Translations under genes and position numbers: made by a program
The notes under the pieces: generated by a model
Database searches by the model: none
Told to the model about the DNA's origin: nothing
The model's input: the letters and a program-made list of their open reading frames with translations, nothing else
Shown here: in pieces, positions 16,788-25,145 of the stretch
How the letters are laid out: every line of letters starts with the position of its first letter
Numbering within the stretch: the first letter of the stretch is position 1
Source: Actinomycetota bacterium
GTDB lineage: Bacteria > Actinomycetota > Acidimicrobiia > Acidimicrobiales > Ilumatobacteraceae
Assembly (NCBI GenBank): GCA_016213625.1
Contig: JACQZZ010000048.1
Coordinates: 1-64,000 of the forward strand
Direction: 5' to 3'
DNA length: 64,000 bases

Positions 16788-17735
16788 TCATGCACCGTGC
16801 TGCACGAGGACGTCGATGGTCATCGCGGCGAACAGCAGGGTGACATAGGTGATGGAGTACCCGAACACCCGCATCGAACGCTGCGGCGTGGGGTTCCGAC
16901 CGAGGTCGATGGTGCCCACGAGGAACAGCAGACCGAGCACGATGGCCGTGATGCCGTAGATGAGCCCGAGTCCGGCGACGGGCCACAGCACCAGGGTGCT
17001 CACCACCATCAGCGCGGTGTACAGCACCATCTTGCGCACGGTGACCTCCATCGAGGCCACGGCCGGCAGCATGGGCACGTTGGCCGCGCGATAGTCGTCG
17101 GCGTAGCGGATGGCCAGCGCCCAGAAGTGCGGCGGTGTCCACAGGAACATCACCACGAAGAGCACCACCGGCGTCCAGGTGACGTTGTTCTGCACGGCCG
17201 ACCAGCCCACGAGCACCGGCACGGCACCGGCGGCGCCGCCGATGACGATGTTCTGCGTGCTGGTGCGCTTCAGCCAGAGCGTGTAGACGAACACGTAGAA
17301 CAACGTGGCCGACAGTGCGAGGACCGCAGAGAGGAAGTTCGCCCACGTCCACAGCACGGCGAACGCGACGACCTCGAGGGCGATGGCGAACACCAGCGCT
17401 TCCCGTGGCTGCACGAGCCCGGTGACCAGCGGCCGTCCTTGCGTACGCGGCATGAGCTTGTCGATGTCGCGGTCGACCACCATGTTGATCGCGTTCGCAC
17501 CGCCGGCGGCGAGCGTGCCACCGATGAGCGTGACCAGCACGAGCCACGTGGCCGGCCAACCCTGCTCGGCCAACACCCTGGTGGGCACCGTGGTGATGAG
17601 CAGCAGCTCGATGATGCGCGGCTTGGTGAGCGCGATGAAGCCGCCGACGCGAGAGGTGGGAGTACGACGCGACCCGTGCGACACGCCACCGGGCGCGAGC
17701 CTCGAGGGCACGATGGGACGGGCGCCGACTGCCAT
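16788..17735 (-). CDS. ctaB: Protohaem IX farnesyltransferase (haem O synthase)
   Basis: UbiA-type prenyltransferase that adds a farnesyl group to haem B, the first step to haem A for the oxidase encoded downstream. 315 aa, about nine hydrophobic segments. The first Asp-rich motif is NMVVDRDIDKLMPRT followed by QGRPL; the second region is YADDYRAANVPMLP. ATG 17735 is chosen; TACGAT 9 nt upstream is a plausible -10. The frame is open further upstream. No haem A synthase (ctaA) is in the window. Confidence 0.93.
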   Translation of the reverse strand: MAVGARPIVPSRLAPGGVSHGSRRTPTSRVGGFIALTKPRIIELLLITTVPTRVLAEQGWPATWLVLVTLIGGTLAAGGANAINMVVDRDIDKLMPRTQGRPLVTGLVQPREALVFAIALEVVAFAVLWTWANFLSAVLALSATLFYVFVYTLWLKRTSTQNIVIGGAAGAVPVLVGWSAVQNNVTWTPVVLFVVMFLWTPPHFWALAIRYADDYRAANVPMLPAVASMEVTVRKMVLYTALMVVSTLVLWPVAGLGLIYGITAIVLGLLFLVGTIDLGRNPTPQRSMRVFGYSITYVTLLFAAMTIDVLVQHGA

Positions 17736-17818
17736 AACGGCCCCATCGTACGGGTCGCTCGGCACGCGCACCACCTGAGCGCCCACCCGTTCCCCGTCGG
17801 CGACGGCAGAATGTCGCC

Positions 17819-18115
17819 ATGGCACCGACGACGGCACCCGTTCGAGTGGAGGAACACGACACCGATCAGTCCGTCGCGCCCGATCGCCCGTGGATCGTCC
17901 TGGTCTGGAACGACCCCATCAACCTGATGAGCTACGTCACGATGGTGCTGCAGAAGGTGTTCGGCTACAGCCTCGAGAAGGCGACGTCGTTGATGCTCGA
18001 CGTGCACCACAAGGGACGAGCGGTGGTCAGCAACGGCACCCGCGAGAAGGCCGAGATCGACGTGTTCCGTCTGCACGAGCACGGGTTGTGGGCCACGATG
18101 CAACAGGACGACTGA
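17819..18115 (+). CDS. clpS: ATP-dependent Clp protease adaptor ClpS
   Basis: Adaptor that binds N-degron substrates and delivers them to ClpC/ClpA-ClpP, 98 aa. The substrate pocket segment [17 protein letters not shown] and the conserved VHHKGRAVV are visible. No Shine-Dalgarno precedes ATG 17819; CAGAAT 6 nt upstream may be a -10 of a leaderless mRNA. Its stop overlaps the next start (TGATG), so it forms an operon with the ribosome-rescue factor gene. Confidence 0.93.
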   Translation: MAPTTAPVRVEEHDTDQSVAPDRPWIVLVWNDPINLMSYVTMVLQKVFGYSLEKATSLMLDVHHKGRAVVSNGTREKAEIDVFRLHEHGLWATMQQDD

Positions 18116-18537
18116 TGGAGCCGGTCGACGGCCACCACGTCACGCCGCGAGGCCGACGCATACGGGCCGACGCGGTGGAGTGGCAGGCCTCGCGCAGCGG
18201 CGGGCCCGGCGGCCAGCACGCGAACACCTCCGACACCGCGGTCACCGTCACCATTCACGTCGACCGCTGCGGGCTGCCGCCGGTGGTGCAGCAGCGAGTG
18301 CTCGACACGGTGGGGCCCGTGGTGGTGGCCTCGTCGTCGCGCACACGGTCGCAGTGGCGCAACCGACAGTTGGCCTGGACCGAGGCCCTCACCCGTCTCG
18401 ACGAGGCCGCCCAGCCCCCGCCGGCCCCACGTGCCCGCACTCGACCGAGCCGTGGCGCGCGGGAGGAGCGGCTGTCCGACAAGCGACGCGCCGCCGAACG
18501 CAAGCGAGATCGTCGGCGCCCGCACGCCGACGACTGA
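18115..18537 (+). CDS. arfB: Peptidyl-tRNA hydrolase ArfB-like ribosome rescue factor
   Basis: RF-1-type domain protein of 140 aa that can hydrolyse peptidyl-tRNA on stalled ribosomes. The GGQ motif is in SRSGGPGGQHANTSDTAV. The C-terminal tail is rich in Arg and Lys (RRAAERKRDRRR), as in ArfB/YaeJ, where it enters the empty mRNA channel. It starts at ATG 18115 in the clpS stop codon, placing rescue and N-degron degradation in one operon. It ends before a strong hairpin terminator. Confidence 0.88.
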   Translation: MEPVDGHHVTPRGRRIRADAVEWQASRSGGPGGQHANTSDTAVTVTIHVDRCGLPPVVQQRVLDTVGPVVVASSSRTRSQWRNRQLAWTEALTRLDEAAQPPPAPRARTRPSRGAREERLSDKRRAAERKRDRRRPHADD

Positions 18538-18557
18538 ACGTCTCTCGGACGCGACGA

Positions 18558-18579
18558 GGCCCCCGCCGAAGCGGGGGCC
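18558..18579. terminator. Hairpin terminator between arfB and the minus-strand gene
   Basis: Perfect 9-bp stem GGCCCCCGC / GCGGGGGCC with a CGAA tetraloop, lying between convergent stops at 18537 and 18634. It can serve both strands. No T-run follows. Confidence 0.75.
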
Positions 18580-18633
18580 CGTGTCGCACATCTGGGGGAA
18601 TGTGATGCCCGCAGAGGGCACGAGGTCAGCGGA

Positions 18634-19305
18634 TCAGACCTGCGCCATGTCCTTGTCGTGCTCGTGGTGCTCGACTGCGAGGATCACGTTGTCGGCCTTC
18701 TTCGAAGCGAAGGCGTGGACGAATCCGGCGATCGACAGCACCATGATGGCGATGGCGGCGACCCAGCAGACCCACATGGCCACTTCGGCCTTCTCACCGA
18801 AGACGCTGAAGCCGTAGACCGTCAGCAGCAGACCACGAAGGGTCTCGCCCTTGAACATCGTCTCACGCAGACCGTTCACCTTGTCGAAGGCAGCCTGTGC
18901 CTCGGCGATGGCGTCTTCGTCGCCGCCTTCCTTGGCGTCGGCGAGTGCGGTGCGGGCTTCGCCGACCGGGCCACCGAGGCTGGCGTACGTCGCACCCTCG
19001 AAGCCGGCGTCAGTGGCGCTGTGCATCATGTGGGTGGCGATGTAGTAGCGGGCGTAGCACTCGGCCTCGGCGCCGGTGTTCAGGGCCTGGCCGGCGAAGC
19101 CGACGAGGCAGTCACTACCAGCGACTTCGGTCTCACCGCGGTCGTAGGTCTCGGGGAAGCTGATCTGCTGAGCTGACAATTCACGGTCGACGTACTCAGT
19201 GGCGAAGTCCGCCTGCTGCTTGAGCACGAAACCAAGAACGAACAGCGCGACGGCGACGATGACGCCACCAACGCTGAACGCGATGTCGAGTGTGCGACGC
19301 TTCAT
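18634..19305 (-). CDS. Unknown two-TM membrane protein
   Basis: I do not recognise a family. 223 aa: a membrane segment at about 10-32, an extracytoplasmic region of about 125 residues with Cys in SDCLVGFAG and AECYARYYIATHMMHSA, then a second membrane segment near 185-207 and a charged, His-containing tail (EHHEHDKDMAQV). The extracytoplasmic part includes an Ala/Glu-rich helical stretch. ATG 19305 has a good Shine-Dalgarno (GGAGGG, about 10 nt upstream). It is single, divergent from the FtsH-like gene. The shared intergenic region suggests, but does not prove, co-regulation. Confidence 0.7.
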   Translation of the reverse strand: MKRRTLDIAFSVGGVIVAVALFVLGFVLKQQADFATEYVDRELSAQQISFPETYDRGETEVAGSDCLVGFAGQALNTGAEAECYARYYIATHMMHSATDAGFEGATYASLGGPVGEARTALADAKEGGDEDAIAEAQAAFDKVNGLRETMFKGETLRGLLLTVYGFSVFGEKAEVAMWVCWVAAIAIMVLSIAGFVHAFASKKADNVILAVEHHEHDKDMAQV

Positions 19306-19622
19306 GATTGGTATCCCTCCCTGCGACCGCTCATTCGGGATCGATCGCAAGGCCCATGGTGCGCCCGGGTCCAATTCGTCACTAGGGCACAATGTTCCCG
19401 ACCCGGTGGGACTTTCGGAGGGATTGCGCGCGCAATTGGTCCGTCGACGCACCGATATCGCCGCTGACCAGGGCTGACGCGCTTCAAGGAACCGTCAATC
19501 GGTCCTGCCAAGGGCGAAGGGTCCGCCACCCTCGGTGACATTGGGTGTCGATGTTGACACGCAGAGTGAAGCCGCGCTACGGTGCCGAGGTTGCCCGGGG
19601 TGGGCACACGGGAGAGGGCGAC
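19306..19622. other. 317-bp divergent intergenic region
   Basis: No gene is seen here. It holds the Shine-Dalgarno of the minus-strand gene, a sigma70-like promoter for the plus-strand FtsH-like gene at 19554-19583, and no strong repeats. Codon-like composition is absent. Confidence 0.6.
19554..19583 (+). promoter_or_regulatory. Sigma70-like promoter of the FtsH-like gene
   Basis: TTGACA at 19554-19559 and TACGGT at 19578-19583 are separated by 18 bp. The leader to the ATG at 19623 would be about 35 nt and contains GGGAGAGGG as ribosome binding site. Confidence 0.6.
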
Positions 19623-21362
19623 ATGGACATCCTTCGGTTGCAGCACGGCGAGGTCGTGCGCAGCGAACACACCGACACCAACTCGCATCGCGAGCACCAA
19701 CGGCGGCGCCGACTGTGGAAGCTGGTCGTGTTCCTCGGCATCCCGCTCGGCTGGATCTGGTACCGGGAGCTGGCCGGCGATCCTGTGAGCTTCGGATTCC
19801 CGGCGATCATCCGCGAGAGCCCCGAGCTGGCGCTGCTCGTGGTGATGATGGTCGTGATGATGTCGATGATGCTCATCCCGTTCATCGGTGCCGGCCGCTC
19901 GCCGCACACCCTGTTGCGTCCCGAGGACTCGAAGACCCGTCTGAAGGACGTCGTCGGTGCGCATGGCACCAAGCGCGAGGCCATCGACACGCTCAACATC
20001 TTCCTCAACCACGAGACCTTCCTGAACGAGATGGGCGGCAGCGCTCGCCGCGGCGTGCTGTTCGAGGGGCCTCCCGGCACCGGCAAGACCCACCTCGCGA
20101 AGGCGCTCGCGGCCGAGGCCGGCGTGCCCTTCCTGTTCGTGTCGGCCAGCGAGTTCCAGTCGATGTTCTACGGCCAGACCAATCGCAAGATCCGTTCGTT
20201 CTTCAAGGCGTTGCGCAAGGCCGCTCGCGCCGAGGGCGGCGCGATCGGCTTCATCGAGGAGTTCGACGCCATCGGCGGGGCTCGCTCCGGCATGGGCACG
20301 AACACCAGCCGCGAAGGCGGCTCGGGCGTCGTGAACGAACTGCTCGTGCAGATGCAGAGCTTCGAACTGCCCACCGGCTGGCAGAAGTTCAAGGCGTGGT
20401 TCACCGATCGCCTGAACCGCTTGCTGCCCGGACATCGCAACATGAAGCGAGCCCCGCTGAAGACCGCCAACGTGTTGGTCATCGCCGCCACGAACCGGGC
20501 CTCCGAGCTCGATCCCGCCCTGCTCCGTCCGGGTCGCTTCGACCGCACCATCCACTTCGACCTGCCGCCGCGCGCCGACCGTCTGGAGATCGCCGAGTAC
20601 TACCTCGCCCGCAAGGCGCACGACCACACACTGGGCGCCGCGTACGTGGCCGACCTCACCGCCGGCTACACGCCGGTGCGCATCGAGAAGCTGCTCGACG
20701 AAGCATTGGTCGTGGCGCTGCGCGACGGCCGCAAGCAGATGAACTACCACGACGTACTGGCCGCGCAACTGGTCACCGAGATCGGCGTGTCGCACGACGT
20801 GGGCTATCACCCCGACGAGCGCCGCCGCGTCGCGGTGCACGAGGCCGGGCACGCGCTGCTCGCCGCACTCACCGGTCGCGATGTGAAGGTGGCGTCCATC
20901 CTGCGCCGCTCCGGCTCGCTGGGCCTGGTCGCCCACGGCGAGATGGAGGAGCGCTACCTGAAGACGCCGGCGGAGGCCACCGATCTGATGGCCGTCGCAC
21001 TCGCCGGACGTGCAGCAGAGATCCAGGAGTTCGGCGAGGCGTCGAGCGGCATCTCCAGCGACCTCGCCGCAGCCACCAACATGGCGGCGCAACTGGTGGG
21101 CATGCTGGGCGCAGGTGGCAGCCTGCTCAGCCTGGAAGCCGCACACATGCCAGGAGCGGGCAACCTCGTGGCGAAGGTGTTCCACGACGAGAAGGCGCGG
21201 TCGCGCGCCGACGAGTACATGAACACGGCCGCCGACCGAGCCGCGTGCGCGGTGCTCGAGCATCGTCGTGCGCTCCTGGCACTGGCCGACGCGCTGTGCG
21301 ACCAGGACGAGCTGAACGGCGACGAGGTGCACGCCATCGTCGCCGGGGCGATGGCCACCTGA
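19623..21362 (+). CDS. FtsH-like membrane AAA+ metalloprotease
   Basis: 579 aa. Two membrane segments (about 33-48 and 68-90) are separated by only about 20 residues, so the usual FtsH periplasmic domain is nearly absent. The AAA domain has Walker A GPPGTGKTH (149-157), Arg fingers in LLRPGRFDR, and Walker B FIEEFD with Glu212 where FtsH has Asp. The protease domain has HEAGH (406-410) and a third zinc-ligand candidate Asp in GISSDLAAAT. An insert (about 240-275, TGWQKFKAWFTDRLNR) before the second region of homology is unusual. It acts at the membrane in protein turnover. It may be a second FtsH rather than the housekeeping one. Confidence 0.85.
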   Translation: MDILRLQHGEVVRSEHTDTNSHREHQRRRRLWKLVVFLGIPLGWIWYRELAGDPVSFGFPAIIRESPELALLVVMMVVMMSMMLIPFIGAGRSPHTLLRPEDSKTRLKDVVGAHGTKREAIDTLNIFLNHETFLNEMGGSARRGVLFEGPPGTGKTHLAKALAAEAGVPFLFVSASEFQSMFYGQTNRKIRSFFKALRKAARAEGGAIGFIEEFDAIGGARSGMGTNTSREGGSGVVNELLVQMQSFELPTGWQKFKAWFTDRLNRLLPGHRNMKRAPLKTANVLVIAATNRASELDPALLRPGRFDRTIHFDLPPRADRLEIAEYYLARKAHDHTLGAAYVADLTAGYTPVRIEKLLDEALVVALRDGRKQMNYHDVLAAQLVTEIGVSHDVGYHPDERRRVAVHEAGHALLAALTGRDVKVASILRRSGSLGLVAHGEMEERYLKTPAEATDLMAVALAGRAAEIQEFGEASSGISSDLAAATNMAAQLVGMLGAGGSLLSLEAAHMPGAGNLVAKVFHDEKARSRADEYMNTAADRAACAVLEHRRALLALADALCDQDELNGDEVHAIVAGAMAT

Positions 21363-21375
21363 GCCGACTGGCACC

Positions 21376-21381
21376 TAACCT
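21376..21381 (+). promoter_or_regulatory. Predicted -10 element of mtfA-like gene
   Basis: TAACCT ends 6 nt before GTG 21388; no Shine-Dalgarno is visible. Fits a leaderless transcript. Confidence 0.45.
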
Positions 21382-21387
21382 TCCCGA

Positions 21388-22161
21388 GTGGGCTTCCTCT
21401 CCTTCCGACGCCGTCGGGCCGACACGCTGCCCACCGATCGCCTCCGCCGCCTCGTGCAGCGCTGGCTCGCACCCTGGCCGCACCTCGCGCCCGACGAGCG
21501 CGAGCTGCTCCTGGCCTACACCGACACGTTGGTGCACGAGCTCCGTTGGGAGACCGCACGCGGGTTCAGCCTCACCGACGAGATGCGCGCCAACGTCGCC
21601 GCCCATGCATCACTGCTCGTGCTCGCGTTCGACGATGGGTTGGCGAGCTACCGCGACGTGACCTCGGTGATCGTGCACCCCAGCACCATCGTGCGCACCG
21701 GCGTGCACTATCTGGGCGACGGGCTGTACACCGATGCCGACGACCCGATCATCGGCGAGGCGTTCCATCGCGGACCCGTGATGGTGTCGTGGGACGCAGC
21801 CGCGTTCCAGGCGCGGAACCCCGAGCGTGGCGAGAACGTGCTGTTGCACGAGTTCGCCCACCGGCTCGACATGCTCGACGGGCTCAGCGACGGCACTCCC
21901 CCGCTGCGCGACGAGGCAGCCATGGCCGAGTGGGTCCGCGTGTGCACGAGCTCGCTGCGCGTGCTGCGCGCACACGAGGAACCGTCGGTGCTCCGCTCGT
22001 ACGCGGCCACCAATCCCGCGGAGTTCTTCGCCGTCGCCACCGAGGTGTTCTTCACCCGGCCGACAGCGCTGCGTCAAGAGAACGCCCCGCTGTACGCAGT
22101 GCTGCGCGACTACTTCGGCCAGGACCCCGCGAGACGCTGGCCGCAGCCGATCACGCCGTGA
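21388..22161 (+). CDS. mtfA: MtfA-like zinc-dependent peptidase
   Basis: Cytoplasmic M90-family protein, 257 aa. The zinc motif is HEFAHRLDMLDG, and a downstream acidic segment YAATNPAEFFAVATEVFF provides the third ligand, as in E. coli MtfA, which binds the Mlc repressor. The N-terminal region LPWPHLAPDERELLL is like the family. GTG 21388 is chosen from the TAACCT hexamer. Its end overlaps the convergent ABC ATPase gene by 11 bp. No mlc homologue is visible nearby. Confidence 0.85.
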   Translation: MGFLSFRRRRADTLPTDRLRRLVQRWLAPWPHLAPDERELLLAYTDTLVHELRWETARGFSLTDEMRANVAAHASLLVLAFDDGLASYRDVTSVIVHPSTIVRTGVHYLGDGLYTDADDPIIGEAFHRGPVMVSWDAAAFQARNPERGENVLLHEFAHRLDMLDGLSDGTPPLRDEAAMAEWVRVCTSSLRVLRAHEEPSVLRSYAATNPAEFFAVATEVFFTRPTALRQENAPLYAVLRDYFGQDPARRWPQPITP

Positions 22162-22840
22162 CGGTGCCGGCGTCGAGCCGGCCGTCGACGATGTGCACGG
22201 TGCGGTCCGCGTAGTGGGTCATGCGCGTGTCGTGGGTGACGATGATGGCGGCGGTGTCGCGGGCCTTCATCTCGGTACGGATGAGCTCCATCACCTGTTC
22301 GCCGATCTTGGTGTCGAGCGCCGACGTGGGCTCGTCGAAGAGCACCAGCTTCGGGTTGTTGAAGAGCGCCCGCCCGATGGCCACACGCTGACGCTCGCCA
22401 CCGCTGAGCTGACCGGGGAGGTTCTTCACCCGATGACCCAGGCCGAGCTCCTCGAGCAGTGATCGCGCGCGACCCTTGGCGGCCTTGCCACCCTTGTTGC
22501 CGCCCAACTCGTCGACGACCAACAGGTTCTCCTCGGCGGTGAGGAACGGCACGAGGTTCACCGACTGGAAGACGAACCCGACGTTCTCGCGCCGGAACTC
22601 GGTGAGCTGCTTGGCGTTGTACTCCGAGATGTCGTGGCCACCGACCACGACCGTGCCTTCGGTGGGCGTGAGCAGTCCGCCGGCGATGGACAACAGCGTG
22701 GTCTTGCCCGAACCCGACGGTCCGAGCAACGCGACGATCTCGCCGTGGTCGACCTGCACGGTGGCATGGTCGAGCGCCACGATGTCGATGTCGCCGCTGC
22801 GATACACCTTGCGGATGTCGCGCATGTCGAGCACCGTCAT
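22151..22840 (-). CDS. ABC transporter ATP-binding protein, LolD/MacB type
   Basis: ATPase for the two FtsX-like permeases upstream, 229 aa. Walker A GPSGSGKTT, signature LSGGERQRVAIGRALF, Walker B LVLFDEPTSALD and switch VTHD are clear. ATG 22840 is chosen because AAAGAGG lies at proper distance; an in-frame ATG at 22894 would add a His-rich leader (MHHDHSTSEQ) overlapping the permease end. As the MacB/LolCDE class does, the complex likely moves or extracts a substrate at the outer face of the membrane by mechanotransmission. Confidence 0.9.
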   Translation of the reverse strand: MTVLDMRDIRKVYRSGDIDIVALDHATVQVDHGEIVALLGPSGSGKTTLLSIAGGLLTPTEGTVVVGGHDISEYNAKQLTEFRRENVGFVFQSVNLVPFLTAEENLLVVDELGGNKGGKAAKGRARSLLEELGLGHRVKNLPGQLSGGERQRVAIGRALFNNPKLVLFDEPTSALDTKIGEQVMELIRTEMKARDTAAIIVTHDTRMTHYADRTVHIVDGRLDAGTVTA

Positions 22841-22883
22841 TGCTGCACCTCTTTCCGAAGTTGGCTGTTCAGAAGTCGAATGG

Positions 22884-23975
22884 TCATGATGCATTCCCGA
22901 TGGCGGAGGCCGGGTCGACCTTGGTGACCTTGCGCAGCGACACCGCGCTGCCCAGCACCGCAGCCACGACGAGGCCGATGAACGTGGAAAGGAACCGGGC
23001 CGGCGTGAGCTGCAGCGGCACGGCGGCCGGCAACGCCGCTGCGGCACCTATGGCGAGCAGCGACCCGATGACGAACGCGACGACGGCGACGATGACCGCC
23101 TGCAACACCACGCCGGCGAAGAGCCTGCGGGTGGAGGCACCGATGGCCTTCAGCACGCCGTAGAGGCCGAGTCGCTCGAGCGTGAGCAGACTGAAGAACA
23201 GTCCCACCACGGCGAGCACCACCACGAGCGTGGAGTAGATGATCTGGTTGAAGGTGTCGCCCTGCTGCTTGACGCCAGGCAGCGCCAACACGGCGTCGTC
23301 CTTCGTGAGCGTGGAGGTCGCGCCTGCGGTGGCCGTGTCGATGGAGGTGACGAGGTCGCCGGTGCCCGACACCACCAACGCCTGCACGATGTCGTCGCTC
23401 ACCGTCGAGTCGGGTCGGTTCGCGTTCTGCACTGCACGCCACGTGGGCAGGTTCACCCACACCGAACTCTGCTGGAGGTAGCTGGTGTCGTCGACGAAAC
23501 CGATGATCTCGATGGGGGTCTGCTGGGGACCGACGAGGATGACATCGCCCGTCGAGGCGCCCGCGTCCTCCAGCCGCGTGTCGGCGATGCCCTGACCGTC
23601 GGGCGGTGGCGCAGGGACGCCCTTGGGCGGGGTCTCGTAGCCGGCGACGGCGACGTTGGCGATGTCGGTCTCGCCAGGAACCTGCGCGCCGAGCAGGACG
23701 AAGCCGATGCCTCCCACTTCCTCCACGCCTTCGGCCGCCTCGACCTGAGCTCGCTGCTCGCTGGTGATGCGGCTGCGCAGGAACGAGTCGCGGGCACTCT
23801 CGGAGTAGACGATGACATCGGCTTGCTGCGCACGGATGGCGCCCGTGGAGCCGAGGTACAAGCCGTCGAGCAGACCACCGAGGAACATGAGCAGCGTGGC
23901 CAGGAACGACAGCACCACCGTGGCCACGATGAAGCGGCTGGGCTGTCGGCGCAGCTCGAGCAGCGGCAGGTTCAT
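22884..23975 (-). CDS. FtsX-like ABC permease (second)
   Basis: 363 aa. One N-terminal membrane segment (about 15-38), a large extracytoplasmic domain, then three C-terminal segments from about 245, the FtsX/MacB topology. ATGA overlap of 4 bp with the preceding permease. The two permeases differ in sequence, so a heterodimer is likely. Substrate unknown. Confidence 0.85.
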   Translation of the reverse strand: MNLPLLELRRQPSRFIVATVVLSFLATLLMFLGGLLDGLYLGSTGAIRAQQADVIVYSESARDSFLRSRITSEQRAQVEAAEGVEEVGGIGFVLLGAQVPGETDIANVAVAGYETPPKGVPAPPPDGQGIADTRLEDAGASTGDVILVGPQQTPIEIIGFVDDTSYLQQSSVWVNLPTWRAVQNANRPDSTVSDDIVQALVVSGTGDLVTSIDTATAGATSTLTKDDAVLALPGVKQQGDTFNQIIYSTLVVVLAVVGLFFSLLTLERLGLYGVLKAIGASTRRLFAGVVLQAVIVAVVAFVIGSLLAIGAAAALPAAVPLQLTPARFLSTFIGLVVAAVLGSAVSLRKVTKVDPASAIGNAS

Positions 23976-25090
23976 ACGTGCACCCCTCCGCCGGTGGTGG
24001 CCGACAGCGGATCGAGCCGCAGCACGCGGCGCACCGCGATGGCCGACGTGACGAGTGCGAGCACCAGCACCACCAACGACGTGATGACGACCGGCTGCAC
24101 CTCCACGCGCACCCCGAGGTTCTTCACGCCCTGCAGTGCTCCCGCGTAGAGACCGAAGGCGATGACCGACCCGGTGAGCATGACCACGACCACTTGGATG
24201 AGCAGGCTCGTCACCAACGTGCGCGACGACGCGCCGATGGCTCGCAGCAACGTGAGCGCCGACGCCTTCTGGAACGTGACGATGAGGAAGAACAGCCCGG
24301 TGACGAGCGGGACCACCAGGTAGAAGAGCCCGAGGATGATGGCGAAGCTGGACCGGACGCTGCTCACACCGGGCGAGCCGTCGACCGCCTGCTGGCGCGT
24401 GAGCGCCTCGACACCGTCGACCTGGTCGTTGATGGCGGTCGCGACCGACTCGGGCGACGACCCGGATGCCACCTGCACGGCGACGACGGAGGGGAGGATG
24501 GTGGTGGCGTCGGGGTTGCGGGTGCGCTTGGCCGCCTCGAACGTGGCGAAGTCGACGAACAGCACCGGGGAGACGGAGTAGTTGATGTCTCGGGCGACGC
24601 CGACGACGGTGATCTCGACGCCGTCGGGCTGCACCTGCACCACGTCGCCGATGTCGAACCCGTCGGCGCGATCCTTCTCGCTCGCGACGGCTTCGCCCCC
24701 CTGTTCCGGCAGACGGCCTTCGATGAGCGTGGTGGGTGCTCCAGGGCGGCCGAGCTCGTAGCCGAACACGACGGCGTCGCGTTCCTCGCCGCCGGCGGTG
24801 ACGGTGAACGTGGACTCACCGAGCGGCGCTGCATCGGCGACACCCTCGACCGTGGCCACCTGCGCCAGCTGGTCGGGGGGGATGATCGAACCCTCGAGGT
24901 TCTTGCGCGCCTGGTCGCTGTACACCAGCACGTCGGCCGACTGGTTCTTCAGCGCGCCGATGAACTGATTGATGAGCCCGCCGAGCAGCGCCTGCTGGAA
25001 CAGGATGAGGAACACGAGCAGACCGACGGCACCCGCGAGGAGGCCGAAGCGGAGCTTCGCCCGCTGCATCTCCTTCAGTGCCAGGAACAT
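23972..25090 (-). CDS. FtsX-like ABC permease (first)
   Basis: 372 aa with the same layout as its partner: one membrane segment near 14-36, an extracytoplasmic domain (about 40-250) and three C-terminal membrane segments. First gene of a three-gene ABC operon (permease, permease, ATPase). The N-terminal cytoplasmic MFLALKEMQRAKLRF is typical. The stop overlaps the next start. Confidence 0.85.
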   Translation of the reverse strand: MFLALKEMQRAKLRFGLLAGAVGLLVFLILFQQALLGGLINQFIGALKNQSADVLVYSDQARKNLEGSIIPPDQLAQVATVEGVADAAPLGESTFTVTAGGEERDAVVFGYELGRPGAPTTLIEGRLPEQGGEAVASEKDRADGFDIGDVVQVQPDGVEITVVGVARDINYSVSPVLFVDFATFEAAKRTRNPDATTILPSVVAVQVASGSSPESVATAINDQVDGVEALTRQQAVDGSPGVSSVRSSFAIILGLFYLVVPLVTGLFFLIVTFQKASALTLLRAIGASSRTLVTSLLIQVVVVMLTGSVIAFGLYAGALQGVKNLGVRVEVQPVVITSLVVLVLALVTSAIAVRRVLRLDPLSATTGGGVHV

Positions 25091-25145
25091 GGCCGTAAGG
25101 ATGCCCGAGACTTCGCACTAAATACAAGTCGGCGCTTCGGAAATC

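Noticed and set aside
22841-22894. Small ORF or His-rich leader (MHHDHSTSEQ) before the ABC ATPase
   Set aside because: The ATG at 22840 has a good Shine-Dalgarno; the leader overlaps the upstream stop and has no support.
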